Source of the DNA: Novosphingobium sp.
GTDB lineage: Bacteria > Pseudomonadota > Alphaproteobacteria > Sphingomonadales > Sphingomonadaceae
Assembly (NCBI GenBank): GCA_004211435.1
Contig: SECS01000016.1
Span: forward strand, 1 to 64,000
Length of the DNA stretch: 64,000 bases
Direction of reading: 5' to 3'
In this document: piece after piece, positions 18,440 through 27,589 of the stretch
Layout of the letters: each line of letters opens with the position of its first letter
Numbering within the stretch: position 1 is the stretch's first letter
Position numbers and translations under genes: made by a program
Notes under the pieces: model-generated
The model's input: the letters and a program-made list of their open reading frames with translations, nothing else
Told to the model about the DNA's origin: nothing
Database searches by the model: none

Positions 18440-19125
18440 TGAAGCCTTCGATCCTGGTCGTCGAAGACGATCTCGCGCTCTGCGAACTGCTCACCTGGAA
18501 CCTCGGCGCCGAAGGCTACGAGGTCCGCTCGACCGGCGACGGCGAGGAAGCCCTGCTGATGGTGCGCGAACAGGCGCCCGACGCGATCATTCTCGACTGG
18601 ATGATCGAACAGGTCCCCGGCATCGAGGTCTGCCGCCAGCTGCGCAAGGACAAAGCGACCGCGCGCGTGCCGATCCTGATGCTCACCGCGCGCGGCGAGG
18701 AAGAGGACCGCATCCGCGGCTTCAAGACCGGCGCCGACGACTACGTCACCAAGCCGTTCAGCCCGCGCGAGCTGATGGCGCGCGTCGAGGCGCTGCTGCG
18801 CCGCAGCCGTCCGTCGCTGGCCGGCGACGTGCTCGTGTTCGGCGATCTCGAGCTCGACTTCGCCTCGCACCGCGTGCGCCGCAAGGGCGAAGCGCTGCAC
18901 CTGGGCCCGACCGAGTTCAAGCTGCTGCGTTATTTCATGGAACGCCCCAACCGCGTGCTCTCGCGCCAGCAGATCCTCGACGGCGTCTGGGGCATGGATT
19001 CGGACATCGACGAGCGTACGGTCGACGTCCACATCCGCCGCCTGCGCAAGGCGATCAACCGCGACGGCGAGAGCGATCCGATCCGCACGGTCCGCGCCGC
19101 CGGCTATTCGATGGACGCTTCGTAA
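18439..19125 (+). CDS. phoB: Phosphate regulon response regulator PhoB
   Basis: 228 aa OmpR/PhoB-family regulator. The receiver has the acidic pocket E9-D10-D11, phospho-acceptor D53 (ILDWM) and K102 region (DDYVTKPF). The C-terminal winged helix (about 130-225) contains LGPTEFKLLRYFMERPNRVLSR and VDVHIRRLRKAI. It is partner of PhoR (12515-13501) and expected binder of the box at 13585-13617, so its own gene is under positive feedback as the last gene of the operon. Confidence 0.95.
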   Translation: MKPSILVVEDDLALCELLTWNLGAEGYEVRSTGDGEEALLMVREQAPDAIILDWMIEQVPGIEVCRQLRKDKATARVPILMLTARGEEEDRIRGFKTGADDYVTKPFSPRELMARVEALLRRSRPSLAGDVLVFGDLELDFASHRVRRKGEALHLGPTEFKLLRYFMERPNRVLSRQQILDGVWGMDSDIDERTVDVHIRRLRKAINRDGESDPIRTVRAAGYSMDAS

Positions 19126-19168
19126 AGCCGCTGGACATCCGCACAGCTTTTCCCATACCGCGCCTGTA

Positions 19169-19180
19169 GAACACCTGTTC
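19169..19180. promoter_or_regulatory. GAACA-CC-TGTTC palindrome before the LLM gene
   Basis: A perfect 5-bp-arm palindrome, 20 bases upstream of the ATG at 19201, flanked by CGCCTG and CAGGCG that extend the dyad. Related TGAACA motifs lie before the genes at 32045 and 40239. It looks like a repressor operator. Confidence 0.45.
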
Positions 19181-19200
19181 AGCAGGCGGGGAGAGCGTGC

Positions 19201-20202
19201 ATGTCCAAACTGACCATCGGCTTCCTTTACGACTTTCGGAATCCGCCACAGTGGCAGCGGCCGTGGCAAGCGCTTTACGCCGAAACGCTCGACGCGATCG
19301 TCGAGACCGAGCGGCTCGGCTTCGGCGCGGCCTATGTCCCCGAACACCATCTGGCCGATGACGGCTATCTGCCGACACCGCTGACCCTGCTCGCGGCGAT
19401 CGCCGCGCGGACCAAGACCATGCGGCTCGGCACCGGCGTCGCGCTCGCCCCGCTCTACGAACCCGTCCGCTTCGCGCAGGAAGCGGCGATGATCGACCTG
19501 CTGTCGCAAGGGCGGCTCGATCTCGGCCTGGCCATCGGCTACCGCAAGCGCGAGACCGCGGCCTTCGGCGTCGATTTCACCCTCCGCGGCGCGCGCTTCG
19601 ACGAATTCCTCCAGATCGTCACCCGGCTCTGGGCCGGCGAGACCGTCGATTTCGCTGGCAAGCATTTCAACATTACCGGCGCCAGGCTGAGCCCGCCGGC
19701 GCCGCAGGGCCGCGTCCCGCTCTACATCGGCGGCTTCTCCGACAAGGCGCTCGATCGCGTCGCACGCTATGGCGACGGCTATATCGGCAATGCCGAGATC
19801 TGGGACTCCTACGCCGCCAAGCTGCAGGAACGCGGGCGCGATGCGGCCTCGGTCGGCGTACGCATACCGGCGCTCACCCATTTCATCGCGCGCGATCCCG
19901 AAGCGGCGATGGAAGAGCTCGCGCCGCACTTCCTCCACGTCAACAACAGCTACGCCGAATTCTTCGCCGAGGATCAGGCGCTGGGCATGGGCGGGATGAA
20001 GCCCAAGACGCTCGACGAATACAAGGCCAGCGGCGAATTCAAGATCCTGACGCCCGAAGAGGCGATCGCCAAGCTGAAGGATCTCCAGGCGCGGATGCCG
20101 CTCGAACACTATCTGCTCGGCATGCCGCCGGGCCTGCCGGTCGAGCGGTTTCTGCACTACGCCCGCGATATCGCCGAGGACGTGCTGCCCGCTTTCGCCT
20201 AG
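19201..20202 (+). CDS. LLM-class flavin-dependent oxidoreductase
   Basis: 333 aa, a luciferase-like monooxygenase fold. The N-terminal strand KLTIGFLYDFRNP and the block GFGAAYVPEHHLADDGYLPTPLTLLAAIAARTKTMRLGTGV are typical of the F420/FMN-dependent family. The central SQGRLDLGLAIGYRKRETAAFGV carries the usual flavin-binding pattern. The substrate is unknown. A GGGGAG ribosome site lies eight bases before the ATG. An IclR regulator gene follows on the same strand after 50 bases, which suggests a small regulated catabolic unit. A second LLM gene is at 35343. Confidence 0.82.
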   Translation: MSKLTIGFLYDFRNPPQWQRPWQALYAETLDAIVETERLGFGAAYVPEHHLADDGYLPTPLTLLAAIAARTKTMRLGTGVALAPLYEPVRFAQEAAMIDLLSQGRLDLGLAIGYRKRETAAFGVDFTLRGARFDEFLQIVTRLWAGETVDFAGKHFNITGARLSPPAPQGRVPLYIGGFSDKALDRVARYGDGYIGNAEIWDSYAAKLQERGRDAASVGVRIPALTHFIARDPEAAMEELAPHFLHVNNSYAEFFAEDQALGMGGMKPKTLDEYKASGEFKILTPEEAIAKLKDLQARMPLEHYLLGMPPGLPVERFLHYARDIAEDVLPAFA

Positions 20203-20252
20203 GAGCAAGCCGCAAGCTTGCATTCCCCGCCCTGCTCCGCTCTATCGGCGCA

Positions 20253-21068
20253 ATGGGGCTATCGCCGGGAACACGCACGCCGACCGATGAGCGCGGGTCG
20301 CAGTCGCCGCAGTCGGTGACGCGGGTCATCCGCATTCTCGAGGCGCTCTGCACGAGCCCCGGGCCGATGAGCCTGGCCGATCTCGCGCGTACGCTCAGCG
20401 CGCCCAAGTCGAGCCTCGCGGCGCTGCTGCGCGGGCTGGCCGAGGAAGGCTTCGTCATGGCCGCCGATGGTGCCTGGCAGCTCGGCCCCGGCGCCTTCGG
20501 CCTGTCGAGCGCGCTGCTCGAGGCGCGCCGACGACTGCAGAGCTCGGACCTCGTGCGCGAGGGCATGCGCCGGCTGGCCGAGCGCTGCGGCGAGACCGTG
20601 CTGTTCGGCGTCGGCGACGAGGACGGCGAGACCTTGACCTATGTCGACGTGATCGAGAGCCAGAAGACCGTGCGCTTCATCGTGCCCGTCGGCGACCGCC
20701 GGCCGCTCTATTCGACCGCGGGCGGCCGCGCGCTGCTCGCGGCGGGATCCGAGGCGGACTTGCGCCGCTATCTCGAACGCGTGAAGCCCGAAGCCTTCAC
20801 CACCGAGACGCTGACGGGCAAGCGCGCGCTGGTCGAGGCGATCGCCACCGCGCGCGCGGCCGGCGTGGCGCAGACGATCGACCAGGCCTCCGAAGGCGTC
20901 ACCGGCACCGCCGCAGCGATCCGCGATGCGGCGGGCACGGTCCTGGGGGCGCTGATCGTCGCCGCGCCGAGCCTGCGACTGCAGGACCGGCTCGACGAAC
21001 TCGAGCGCCTGGTGCGCGACGAGGCCGCGACGATCTCACGCAGCCTCGGCTATCGCGCGCCGGCCTGA
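20253..21068 (+). CDS. IclR-family transcriptional regulator
   Basis: 271 aa. An N-terminal winged helix (about 20-85, with MSLADLARTLSAPKSSLAALLRGLAEEGFV) is followed by the IclR effector-binding GAF-like domain, with the characteristic VPVGDRRPLYSTAGGRALLA segment near 145-165. It probably responds to an aromatic or short organic acid ligand. It follows the LLM oxidoreductase gene and converges with the NTF2-like gene, leaving only four bases between the two stops. No ribosome site is obvious at the chosen ATG. Confidence 0.88.
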   Translation: MGLSPGTRTPTDERGSQSPQSVTRVIRILEALCTSPGPMSLADLARTLSAPKSSLAALLRGLAEEGFVMAADGAWQLGPGAFGLSSALLEARRRLQSSDLVREGMRRLAERCGETVLFGVGDEDGETLTYVDVIESQKTVRFIVPVGDRRPLYSTAGGRALLAAGSEADLRRYLERVKPEAFTTETLTGKRALVEAIATARAAGVAQTIDQASEGVTGTAAAIRDAAGTVLGALIVAAPSLRLQDRLDELERLVRDEAATISRSLGYRAPA

Positions 21069-21072
21069 GCCC

Positions 21073-21573
21073 TCACTTCTTGGCGTTGAGCGCCAGCATC
21101 AGCTTCATGAAATCGTCCTCGCCGATCAGCGCCTGCTTGGGCGCGAACAGCGTGAACAGCCAGTGGCCGTCGGCTTGGCGGCGGCATTCCATCAGGCCGT
21201 CGGCGATCGCCGAAGGGCTGCCGAGGCCCTGGACCGGTGCCGGACCCTCGCCCGCATAGTTGATGTTGGTGAAGTGGATCGTCGCCTTGTCGGCATCGGC
21301 CTCGTCGAACACGACGCGGACATTGGTGAAGATGTGGCGGCCGGTGCGCTGACCGTCCTTCTGGTACTTCTTCACGTTCTCGTTGCGCGTGTCGTAGAAG
21401 CCCTGGATCGCGGCCCTTCCCTCGACATTGATGCCGCCCGTGCGGAACGCGCCGTCTTCGGCATAGTACCGGCCGACCTTCTCCGAACCGTGGTCGAGCT
21501 CATAGGCGAAATCGTAGAGCATCTGCTGGAGCTCGAAAGCCGCGTGCAGCTGTTCCGCGGTGAATTTGCGCAT
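21073..21573 (-). CDS. NTF2-like (SnoaL) family protein
   Basis: 166 aa from the ATG at 21573, which has GGGAGAGAG upstream; an in-frame ATG at 21624 lacks a ribosome site. The cone-shaped NTF2-like fold is suggested by YDFAYELDHGSEKVGRYYAEDGAFRTGGINVEGRAAIQGFYDTR at the N-terminus and by the C-terminal GLMECRRQADGHWLFTLF strands. Such proteins act as small dehydratases, isomerases or hydroxylating-dioxygenase-like subunits in catabolism. The specific function is not readable here. Confidence 0.75.
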   Translation of the reverse strand: MRKFTAEQLHAAFELQQMLYDFAYELDHGSEKVGRYYAEDGAFRTGGINVEGRAAIQGFYDTRNENVKKYQKDGQRTGRHIFTNVRVVFDEADADKATIHFTNINYAGEGPAPVQGLGSPSAIADGLMECRRQADGHWLFTLFAPKQALIGEDDFMKLMLALNAKK

Positions 21574-21658
21574 GTCTCTCTCCCTGGGAAAATCGGCCTC
21601 TTCGGTACCATAACCACGCCCCATCGGGCTGGCGAGAGGCCTCCGCGCGCCCGAGCGA

Positions 21659-22438
21659 TCAATCGACCGGGTAGGCCTTGATCGGCTTGAGCTTGTCGAA
21701 GCTCTCCTCGCCCGGCTTGTCTTCGAGCGGCTTGAACTCGATGTCAGGCGCTTCGACCTTCTTGTCCGGCAAGCGGTCGAGGAAATCGCGGATCACGGTC
21801 AACCGGCCGCGGTGCTGGTCGTTGAAATCGACGAGGGTCCAGGGCGCCTGCTTGGTGTGCGTCGCCACCAGCATGGCCTCGCGCGCCTGGGTATAATCAT
21901 CGTACTTTTCGCGCGCGACGAGATCGATCGGCGAGAGCTTCCAGCGCTTGAGCGGGTCCTCGGCGCGCTCGCGCAGGCGCTCTTCCTGCTCGACCTGGTC
22001 GCAGGTCAGCCAGTATTTGAAGAGCAACACGCCGTCCTGGACGAGCAGCTTCTCGAACCGCGGCGCCTGGTCGAGAAAGGCCGCGACCTGTTCTTCGGTA
22101 GCGAAGCCCATGACCTTCTCGACGCCGGCACGATTGTACCAGGAACGATCGAACAGCACGATCTGGCCGCTCGTCGGCAGGTGGCCGACATAGCGCTGGA
22201 AATACCACTGGCCCTTCTCGTCGTCGCTGGGCTTGCTCAGCGCCACGACCTTGCACTGGCGGCTGTTGAGATGGCTGGCGATGGCGTTGATCGCCCCGCC
22301 CTTGCCCGCCGTATCGCGCCCCTCGAACAGCACGACGATCCGCGCGCCCGTCGCCTCGGCCCAGCGCGCCATGGCGACCAGGTCTTCCTGCAGCGGTTCG
22401 AGCAGCTCGAGGTACTTCTTCTTCTTGAGCTTGCCCAT
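21659..22438 (-). CDS. ppk2: Polyphosphate kinase 2 family protein
   Basis: 259 aa from the ATG at 22438 with AGGAG upstream. The PPK2 P-loop kinase fold is clear: Walker A GRDTAGKGG (40-48), Walker B LFDRSWYNR (95-103, D97), and the lid region EDPLKRWKLSPID. PPK2 enzymes transfer phosphate between polyphosphate and nucleoside di- or monophosphates, usually favouring NTP regeneration. It lies 2.5 kb from the pst/pho operon and ten bases downstream of uppP, both phosphate-handling genes. Subclass and direction of reaction are not decided by the sequence alone. Confidence 0.9.
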   Translation of the reverse strand: MGKLKKKKYLELLEPLQEDLVAMARWAEATGARIVVLFEGRDTAGKGGAINAIASHLNSRQCKVVALSKPSDDEKGQWYFQRYVGHLPTSGQIVLFDRSWYNRAGVEKVMGFATEEQVAAFLDQAPRFEKLLVQDGVLLFKYWLTCDQVEQEERLRERAEDPLKRWKLSPIDLVAREKYDDYTQAREAMLVATHTKQAPWTLVDFNDQHRGRLTVIRDFLDRLPDKKVEAPDIEFKPLEDKPGEESFDKLKPIKAYPVD

Positions 22439-22448
22439 CCGCCGTCTC

Positions 22449-23258
22449 CTATGTGCTGAGCAGGACCACCGCGAGAATGCCTGCAACGATGCGGTACCAG
22501 GCGAAGGGCGAGAAGCCCGAGCGGCTGACGAAGGCGACGAAGGCCTTGATCACCACCAGCGCGACGATGAACGAAACGACGAAGCCCACTGCGATCTCGT
22601 TCCAGCCGACCGGGCCGAGCCCGCCAGCGAGCGACGCGCGGCTGTCCCACAGCTCGAGCGTGGTCGCGCCCATCATCGTCGGCACGGCCAGGAAGAAACT
22701 GAACTCCGCGGCGGTGCGCCGCTCGATGCCCATCGCGAGCGCGCCCATGATCGTCGCGCCCGAGCGGCTGACGCCCGGGATCATCGAGATGCACTGGAAC
22801 AGCCCGACACCCAGCGCCTGGCCGACCGGCAACTGCGCGACACCCGTCGGCCCTCCGGGCTTGGCCCAGCGCTCGATGCCCAGGATCGCGATACCGCCCA
22901 GGATCAGCGCCCAGCCGACCACGAGCGGACTGCCCAGCAGCACGTCGATGTAGTCCTTGAGCGCGAGCCCGAGTACCGCCGAAGGGATGAAGGCGACGAG
23001 CAGGTTGCGCACGAAGGCGACGCTCATCGGCTGCCAGCGCAGGAGGCCCGTGCCAACGGCCCAGAAGGTCCGCCAGTATTGCACGATCACCGCGAGGATC
23101 GCGCCGAGCTGGATCACGACGTTGAACACCTTCCAGGTGTTCGCGTCATAGCCGAAGATCTCGGAAGCGAGGATGAGGTGCCCGGTCGAGGAGACGGGGA
23201 TGAACTCGGTGAGGCCCTCGACTATGCCGAGGAGGATCGCGGTGAGGGTCAGGTCCAT
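22449..23258 (-). CDS. uppP: Undecaprenyl-diphosphate phosphatase UppP/BacA
   Basis: 269 aa integral membrane protein with about eight segments. The catalytic N-terminal block is GIVEGLTEFIPVSSTGHLIL (10-29) and the second signature is MIPGVSRSGATI (about 164-175). It dephosphorylates undecaprenyl diphosphate to recycle the lipid carrier for peptidoglycan synthesis and confers bacitracin tolerance. It is likely co-transcribed with ppk2, ten bases downstream. Confidence 0.95.
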   Translation of the reverse strand: MDLTLTAILLGIVEGLTEFIPVSSTGHLILASEIFGYDANTWKVFNVVIQLGAILAVIVQYWRTFWAVGTGLLRWQPMSVAFVRNLLVAFIPSAVLGLALKDYIDVLLGSPLVVGWALILGGIAILGIERWAKPGGPTGVAQLPVGQALGVGLFQCISMIPGVSRSGATIMGALAMGIERRTAAEFSFFLAVPTMMGATTLELWDSRASLAGGLGPVGWNEIAVGFVVSFIVALVVIKAFVAFVSRSGFSPFAWYRIVAGILAVVLLST

Positions 23259-23312
23259 GCGCGTGCGGTGATGAAGGACCGCACGGCCAAGTCAAGTTGC
23301 ATTGCGGTAATC

Positions 23313-23341
23313 TGGCGCCGCCCCTCGTCGGGACGGCGCCA
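23313..23341 (-). terminator. Hairpin terminator after the M13 peptidase gene
   Basis: TGGCGCCG (23313-23320) pairs perfectly with CGGCGCCA (23334-23341), with further CCCC/GGGA pairing inside. It starts six bases beyond the stop of the minus-strand peptidase gene. No T-run follows on the minus strand, so efficiency is uncertain. Confidence 0.5.
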
Positions 23342-23346
23342 AGGGA

Positions 23347-25497
23347 TCACCAGATGCGCACGCGCTGGTCGGGCGGCAGGTACAGCTTCTCTCCCGGCTT
23401 GACGTCGAACGCCTTGTACCACTCGTCGAAATTGCGGACGATGCCGTTGATCCGGTACTCGCCGGGCGAATGCGGATCGGTGACGAGGAACTGGCGCGCC
23501 TGCTCCTCGCGGGTCTTGCCGCGCCAGACCTGTGCCCAGCCGAGGAAGAAGCGCTGGTCGCCCGTGAAGCCGTCGATCACCGGGGCTTCCTTGCCGTTCA
23601 GCGAGAGCTTGTAGGCGCGATAGGCGAGGCTGAGCCCGCCGAGATCGCCGATGTTCTCGCCCAGGGTCAGCGACCCATTGATGCAGGCCTTTTCGCTGCC
23701 GGCCTTGCTGCCGTCGAACGGGCAGAAGGCGTTGTACTGGCCGACGAGCTTGCCGGTCAGCGCCTCGAATGCGGCCTTGTCCTGCGGCGTCCACCAGTCG
23801 CGCAGGTTGCCGCGGCCGTCGGACTTGGCGCCCTGGTCGTCGAAGCCGTGACCCATCTCGTGGCCGATCACCGCGCCGATGCCGCCGTAGTTGACCGCAG
23901 GATCGGCCGAGAGCGCGAAGAACGGCGGCTGCAGGATCGCCGCAGGGAAGACGATCTCGTTGAAGGTCGGGTTGTAATAGGCGTTCACCGTCTGCGGGAA
24001 CATGAACCATTCGGCGCGATCGACCGGCTTGCCGAGGCGGGCCATCCGGAACTCGGTTTCCCACTTGGACGCGGCGAGCCGATTGGCCAGCGGCTTGGTC
24101 GCATCGATCACCAGCCCGTCATAGGTCTTGTAACTCGCCGGCGCGCCGATCTTCGGGGTGAAGGCATCGAGCTTGGCCTGGGCTTCCTTGCGCGTCTCCG
24201 GACCCATCCACTTTAGCTCGGCCAGGTTGGCCGCCATCGCCTTGCGCAGGTTGGTGACGAGATCGTCCATCGCCGCCTTGTTCGCCGGCGGGAAATAGCG
24301 CTGGGCATAGACCTCGCCGAGCAGTTCGCCGATCTGCCCCTCGACCGCGGAAATCCCGCGGCGCCAACGCGCGCGCTGCTGCGGCTGACCGCCGAGCACG
24401 GTGCCGTAGAAGGCGAACTGCGCCTCGTCGATGTCCTTGGGCAGATAGGCCGCGTGGTCGCTGAGGAAATGCGCGGTGAGATAGGCTTTCCAGGTGTCGA
24501 TCGGCGTTGCCGTGATCAGCGCGAGCGTCGCCGGTACGCCGCCGCCGAGCTTGGTCTTCAGATCATCGGGCGTGATCTTGGCTGCGGCGATTTCCGCGGG
24601 CGTCGGCGGCATCTGCGGCACGATCACCTCGGTCGCGGCGCCGGCCCCGGCATCGGCCAGGAACTTCCGCACGAGCCCCGGCGCCAGGGCATCGAGCGCG
24701 GCAAGGCTCAGCTTGTTGTAGGTGAGGTCGCGGTTGCGCTGCATCGCACGATCCCAATGGGTGCGCGCGAGCGCGGTCTCGAGATCGAAAACCGACTGCG
24801 CCGCGACACGCGCGTTCGCATAGCCGGCCTTGCCGAGCATCAGGGTCAGGAAGTCGAGGTACTTGGCACGGATGTCGCGGAACTTGGGAGTGTCCGCCAG
24901 GTAGTAGTCGCGATCGGGCAGGCCGAGGCCGCTCTGACCGAGATAGAGCGCGTAGATGTCGCTCTGCTTCTCGTCGGCATCGACGCCCGCGCCGATCGGC
25001 GATTCGATCCCCGGCGTGGCGAACAGCGCCATGAGATCGTCAGTGGTCTTTGCCGCAGCGATACGGTCGAGCACCGGACGCGCGGGCGCGAGGCCGGCCT
25101 TGTTGATCGCCGCCGTGTCCATGAACGCCTTGTAGGCATCGGCGACACGCGCTTCGGCGGTGCCACGCGCGGGCTTGCTCGCGGTCAGCTGGTTGAGGAT
25201 CGCGTGCAGCCGGTCCTCGGACAGGTCGCGCAGGGTGATGAAGGCGCCGATCCGCGTCTTGTCGGCGGGCATCGCGGTGACGTCGTCCCACTTGCCGTTG
25301 ACGTAGCGGTTGAAGTCGTCGCCGGGCTTGGCGGCGGGGTCGATCCACTGGGTCTGGACGCCGAACTTGCCCCAATCCTCCTTGGCGGGCTGGGTGGCCG
25401 CGGCAGGCTTCGCGGGCGCCTCGGCAAAGAGCGGCGCGGAGAGCGCCAGGGTGGAAACGGCGGTAACGGCCAGGACGGCGCGACGGATCAAGGGCAT
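23347..25497 (-). CDS. M13 family zinc metallopeptidase (PepO/neprilysin type)
   Basis: 716 aa, full length for the family. A signal peptide (about 1-25, ending SAPLFAEA) exports it. The zinc site HEMGH is at 546-550 and the third ligand is in ENIGDLGG (from E614). The NAYYNPTFNEIVFPAAIL segment upstream of the zinc motif is the substrate-binding strand typical of M13. It is a periplasmic or secreted oligopeptidase of broad specificity. It is followed by uppP on the same strand with its own hairpin between them. Confidence 0.93.
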   Translation of the reverse strand: MPLIRRAVLAVTAVSTLALSAPLFAEAPAKPAAATQPAKEDWGKFGVQTQWIDPAAKPGDDFNRYVNGKWDDVTAMPADKTRIGAFITLRDLSEDRLHAILNQLTASKPARGTAEARVADAYKAFMDTAAINKAGLAPARPVLDRIAAAKTTDDLMALFATPGIESPIGAGVDADEKQSDIYALYLGQSGLGLPDRDYYLADTPKFRDIRAKYLDFLTLMLGKAGYANARVAAQSVFDLETALARTHWDRAMQRNRDLTYNKLSLAALDALAPGLVRKFLADAGAGAATEVIVPQMPPTPAEIAAAKITPDDLKTKLGGGVPATLALITATPIDTWKAYLTAHFLSDHAAYLPKDIDEAQFAFYGTVLGGQPQQRARWRRGISAVEGQIGELLGEVYAQRYFPPANKAAMDDLVTNLRKAMAANLAELKWMGPETRKEAQAKLDAFTPKIGAPASYKTYDGLVIDATKPLANRLAASKWETEFRMARLGKPVDRAEWFMFPQTVNAYYNPTFNEIVFPAAILQPPFFALSADPAVNYGGIGAVIGHEMGHGFDDQGAKSDGRGNLRDWWTPQDKAAFEALTGKLVGQYNAFCPFDGSKAGSEKACINGSLTLGENIGDLGGLSLAYRAYKLSLNGKEAPVIDGFTGDQRFFLGWAQVWRGKTREEQARQFLVTDPHSPGEYRINGIVRNFDEWYKAFDVKPGEKLYLPPDQRVRIW

Positions 25498-25559
25498 GGG
25501 GGCTCCCGGTAAGATGCGGAAGCCAGGCTACCTAGACTGCCCTGCTCTAGGCAAGGAGG

Positions 25560-27425
25560 TCATTCGACGGACGAAAACTGCCGTTCGTCGAATTGCAGCG
25601 AGGCCAACCGGGCATAAAGCCCGCCGGCGCCGCTGAGTTCCTCGTGCGTGCCCTGTTCGACGATTCGGCCCTTGTCCATGACGACGATGCGATCGGCCTG
25701 GCGCACGGTCGACAGGCGGTGCGCGATGACCAAGGTGGTGCGGCTGGCCATCAAGCGATCGAGCGCATCCTGGACCAGCCGCTCGCTTTCGGCGTCGAGC
25801 GCCGAGGTCGCCTCGTCGAGCAGCAGGATCGGCGCATCGCGCAGCAGTGCGCGGGCGATGGCGATGCGCTGGCGCTGTCCACCCGAAAGGCGCGCACCGT
25901 CTTCGCCGAGGAAGGTGTCGAGGCCTTCGGGGAGCTCGCGCAGGAAACCCTCGGCATTGGCCGCGCGCGCGGCATCCCAGATCGCCTCGTCGCTGGCCTC
26001 CCAATGACCATAGCGCAGATTGTCGCGCGCCGAGGCGGCGAAGAGCACGCCTTCCTGCGGCACCAGCGCCATGCGGCGACGAATGTCGGCGGGATCGGCC
26101 GAGATCAGCGGCACACCGTCGAGCTTCACCGTGCCCTGATGCGGATCGTAGAAGCGCTCGGCGAGCTGGAAGATCGTCGACTTGCCCGCGCCCGAGGGGC
26201 CGACGATGGCGACGGTCTCGCCGGGCTCGACCGCCAGACTGAAGTCGACCAGCGCGGCGAATTCGGGCCGTGATGGATAGCGGAACGAGACGCGCTCGAA
26301 GGCCAGCTGACCGCGCGGCTCGGGCAGGACCATCGGCCGCGCGGGCGGCGCGATCGTCGGCTTCTCGTTGAGCAATTCGTTGAGCCGGCTGGCGGCACCG
26401 GCGCCGCGCAGCAGGTCGCCGTAGACCTCGGTCAGCGAACCGAAGGCGCCCGCCACCAGCCCGCCGGTCAGCACGAAAGCGGCGATCGTGCCGCCGCCGA
26501 TCTCGCCGGTCGCGACGGCAAGCGCACCGCGCCACATCAGCAGGACCAGCGCACCGAAGACGAGGACCATGATCGTTGCGGTCATCGCCGCGCGGATCGT
26601 GATGCGGCGCTTGGCCGTGGCAAAGGTGCGCTCGACCTCATCGGCGAAGCGCGCGCGTTCACGACCTTCCTGGTTGAACGCCTGGACCACGCGGATCGCA
26701 CCGAGCACTTCGGCGGTGATCGCGCCGATCCCGGCGACGCGATCCTGGCTCGTGCGCGAGACGTTGCGCAGCCGCCGGCCGAACCAGACGATCGGCAGGA
26801 CCACGAGCGGGATGCCGACGACGAGGCCCAGGGTGAGCATCGGCGCGAGGAAGAACAGGTAGATCACGCCGCCGACGCCGGTGATCAGATTGCGCAGCGC
26901 GACCGAGACGGTCGTGCCGACCACGGTCTCGATGATCGCCGTGTCCGAGGTCATCCGCGAGGAGATCTCCTTCGGGCTGTTCGCCTCGAAGAAGCTCGGT
27001 GCCAGGCGTAGCAGGTTGTCCTGTACGCGCAGCCGCAGGTCGCCGACCACGCGCTCGCCGAGCCAGGATACGAAGTAGAAGCGCACGGCCGTCGCCAGGC
27101 CGAGCACGATGACGATCATCAGCAGATAGTAGAAGGCATGGTTGATCGTCTCGACCGCGGCGTTGGGGCCGAAGGCCTGATCGATGATCGCCTTGAACCG
27201 CGCAGGGATCGCGATCGTCGCCGAGGAGGTCGTCAGCAGCGCGAGCACCGCGATGGCGATCTGCTTGGGATAGGCGAGCGTCAGCTGCCAGATCATCCGC
27301 AGCGGCCCGAGACTGCGCGCAGGCTTGCCTTCGGGCAGGGCCTCGGGCTCGCTCGTCGACTCCCCCGCAGACTCCGGGCCTTCGGCGGAAAGCGGCGCTT
27401 CGGCCTCGATACTTTCGGCGGTCAT
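25560..27425 (-). CDS. ABC exporter, fused permease-ATPase (MsbA/LmrA-like)
   Basis: 621 aa half-transporter. The N-terminal exporter membrane domain (about 45-340, six segments) is followed by an ATPase domain with Walker A GPSGAGKST, Q-loop VPQEGVLF, signature LSGGQRQRIAIARALL, Walker B LLLDEATSALD and H-loop AHRLSTV. It works as a homodimer. The substrate could be lipid A, other lipids or drugs; the N-terminal Glu/Pro-rich extension of about 40 residues is atypical for MsbA. It stands alone between the peptidase gene and the divergent phaZ gene. Confidence 0.88.
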   Translation of the reverse strand: MTAESIEAEAPLSAEGPESAGESTSEPEALPEGKPARSLGPLRMIWQLTLAYPKQIAIAVLALLTTSSATIAIPARFKAIIDQAFGPNAAVETINHAFYYLLMIVIVLGLATAVRFYFVSWLGERVVGDLRLRVQDNLLRLAPSFFEANSPKEISSRMTSDTAIIETVVGTTVSVALRNLITGVGGVIYLFFLAPMLTLGLVVGIPLVVLPIVWFGRRLRNVSRTSQDRVAGIGAITAEVLGAIRVVQAFNQEGRERARFADEVERTFATAKRRITIRAAMTATIMVLVFGALVLLMWRGALAVATGEIGGGTIAAFVLTGGLVAGAFGSLTEVYGDLLRGAGAASRLNELLNEKPTIAPPARPMVLPEPRGQLAFERVSFRYPSRPEFAALVDFSLAVEPGETVAIVGPSGAGKSTIFQLAERFYDPHQGTVKLDGVPLISADPADIRRRMALVPQEGVLFAASARDNLRYGHWEASDEAIWDAARAANAEGFLRELPEGLDTFLGEDGARLSGGQRQRIAIARALLRDAPILLLDEATSALDAESERLVQDALDRLMASRTTLVIAHRLSTVRQADRIVVMDKGRIVEQGTHEELSGAGGLYARLASLQFDERQFSSVE

Positions 27426-27495
27426 CGCGCGCCCTTACAACCACTGCGGGCCGAGGGAAAGCGTGTGCCGCACAAGCTGGCGGACAAGCCGGTCC

Positions 27496-27544
27496 ATTGT
27501 GCGCCAGCTCACGCGGCGCCCGTAAAAATGCCGCATTGCACAAT
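27496..27544. promoter_or_regulatory. Inverted repeat in the ABC exporter / phaZ divergent region
   Basis: ATTGTGC (27496-27502) pairs with GCACAAT (27538-27544). PHA-responsive PhaR regulators bind TGC/GCA-rich dyads, and TTGCAC half-sites are known from other genera, so an operator controlling phaZ is plausible. The 46 bases between the repeat and the phaZ TTG leave room for a leader. Confidence 0.3.
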
Positions 27545-27589
27545 CGGTCTCGAAGTCCCAGATTACGGGCATGCTTCAGGAGTCGACCC

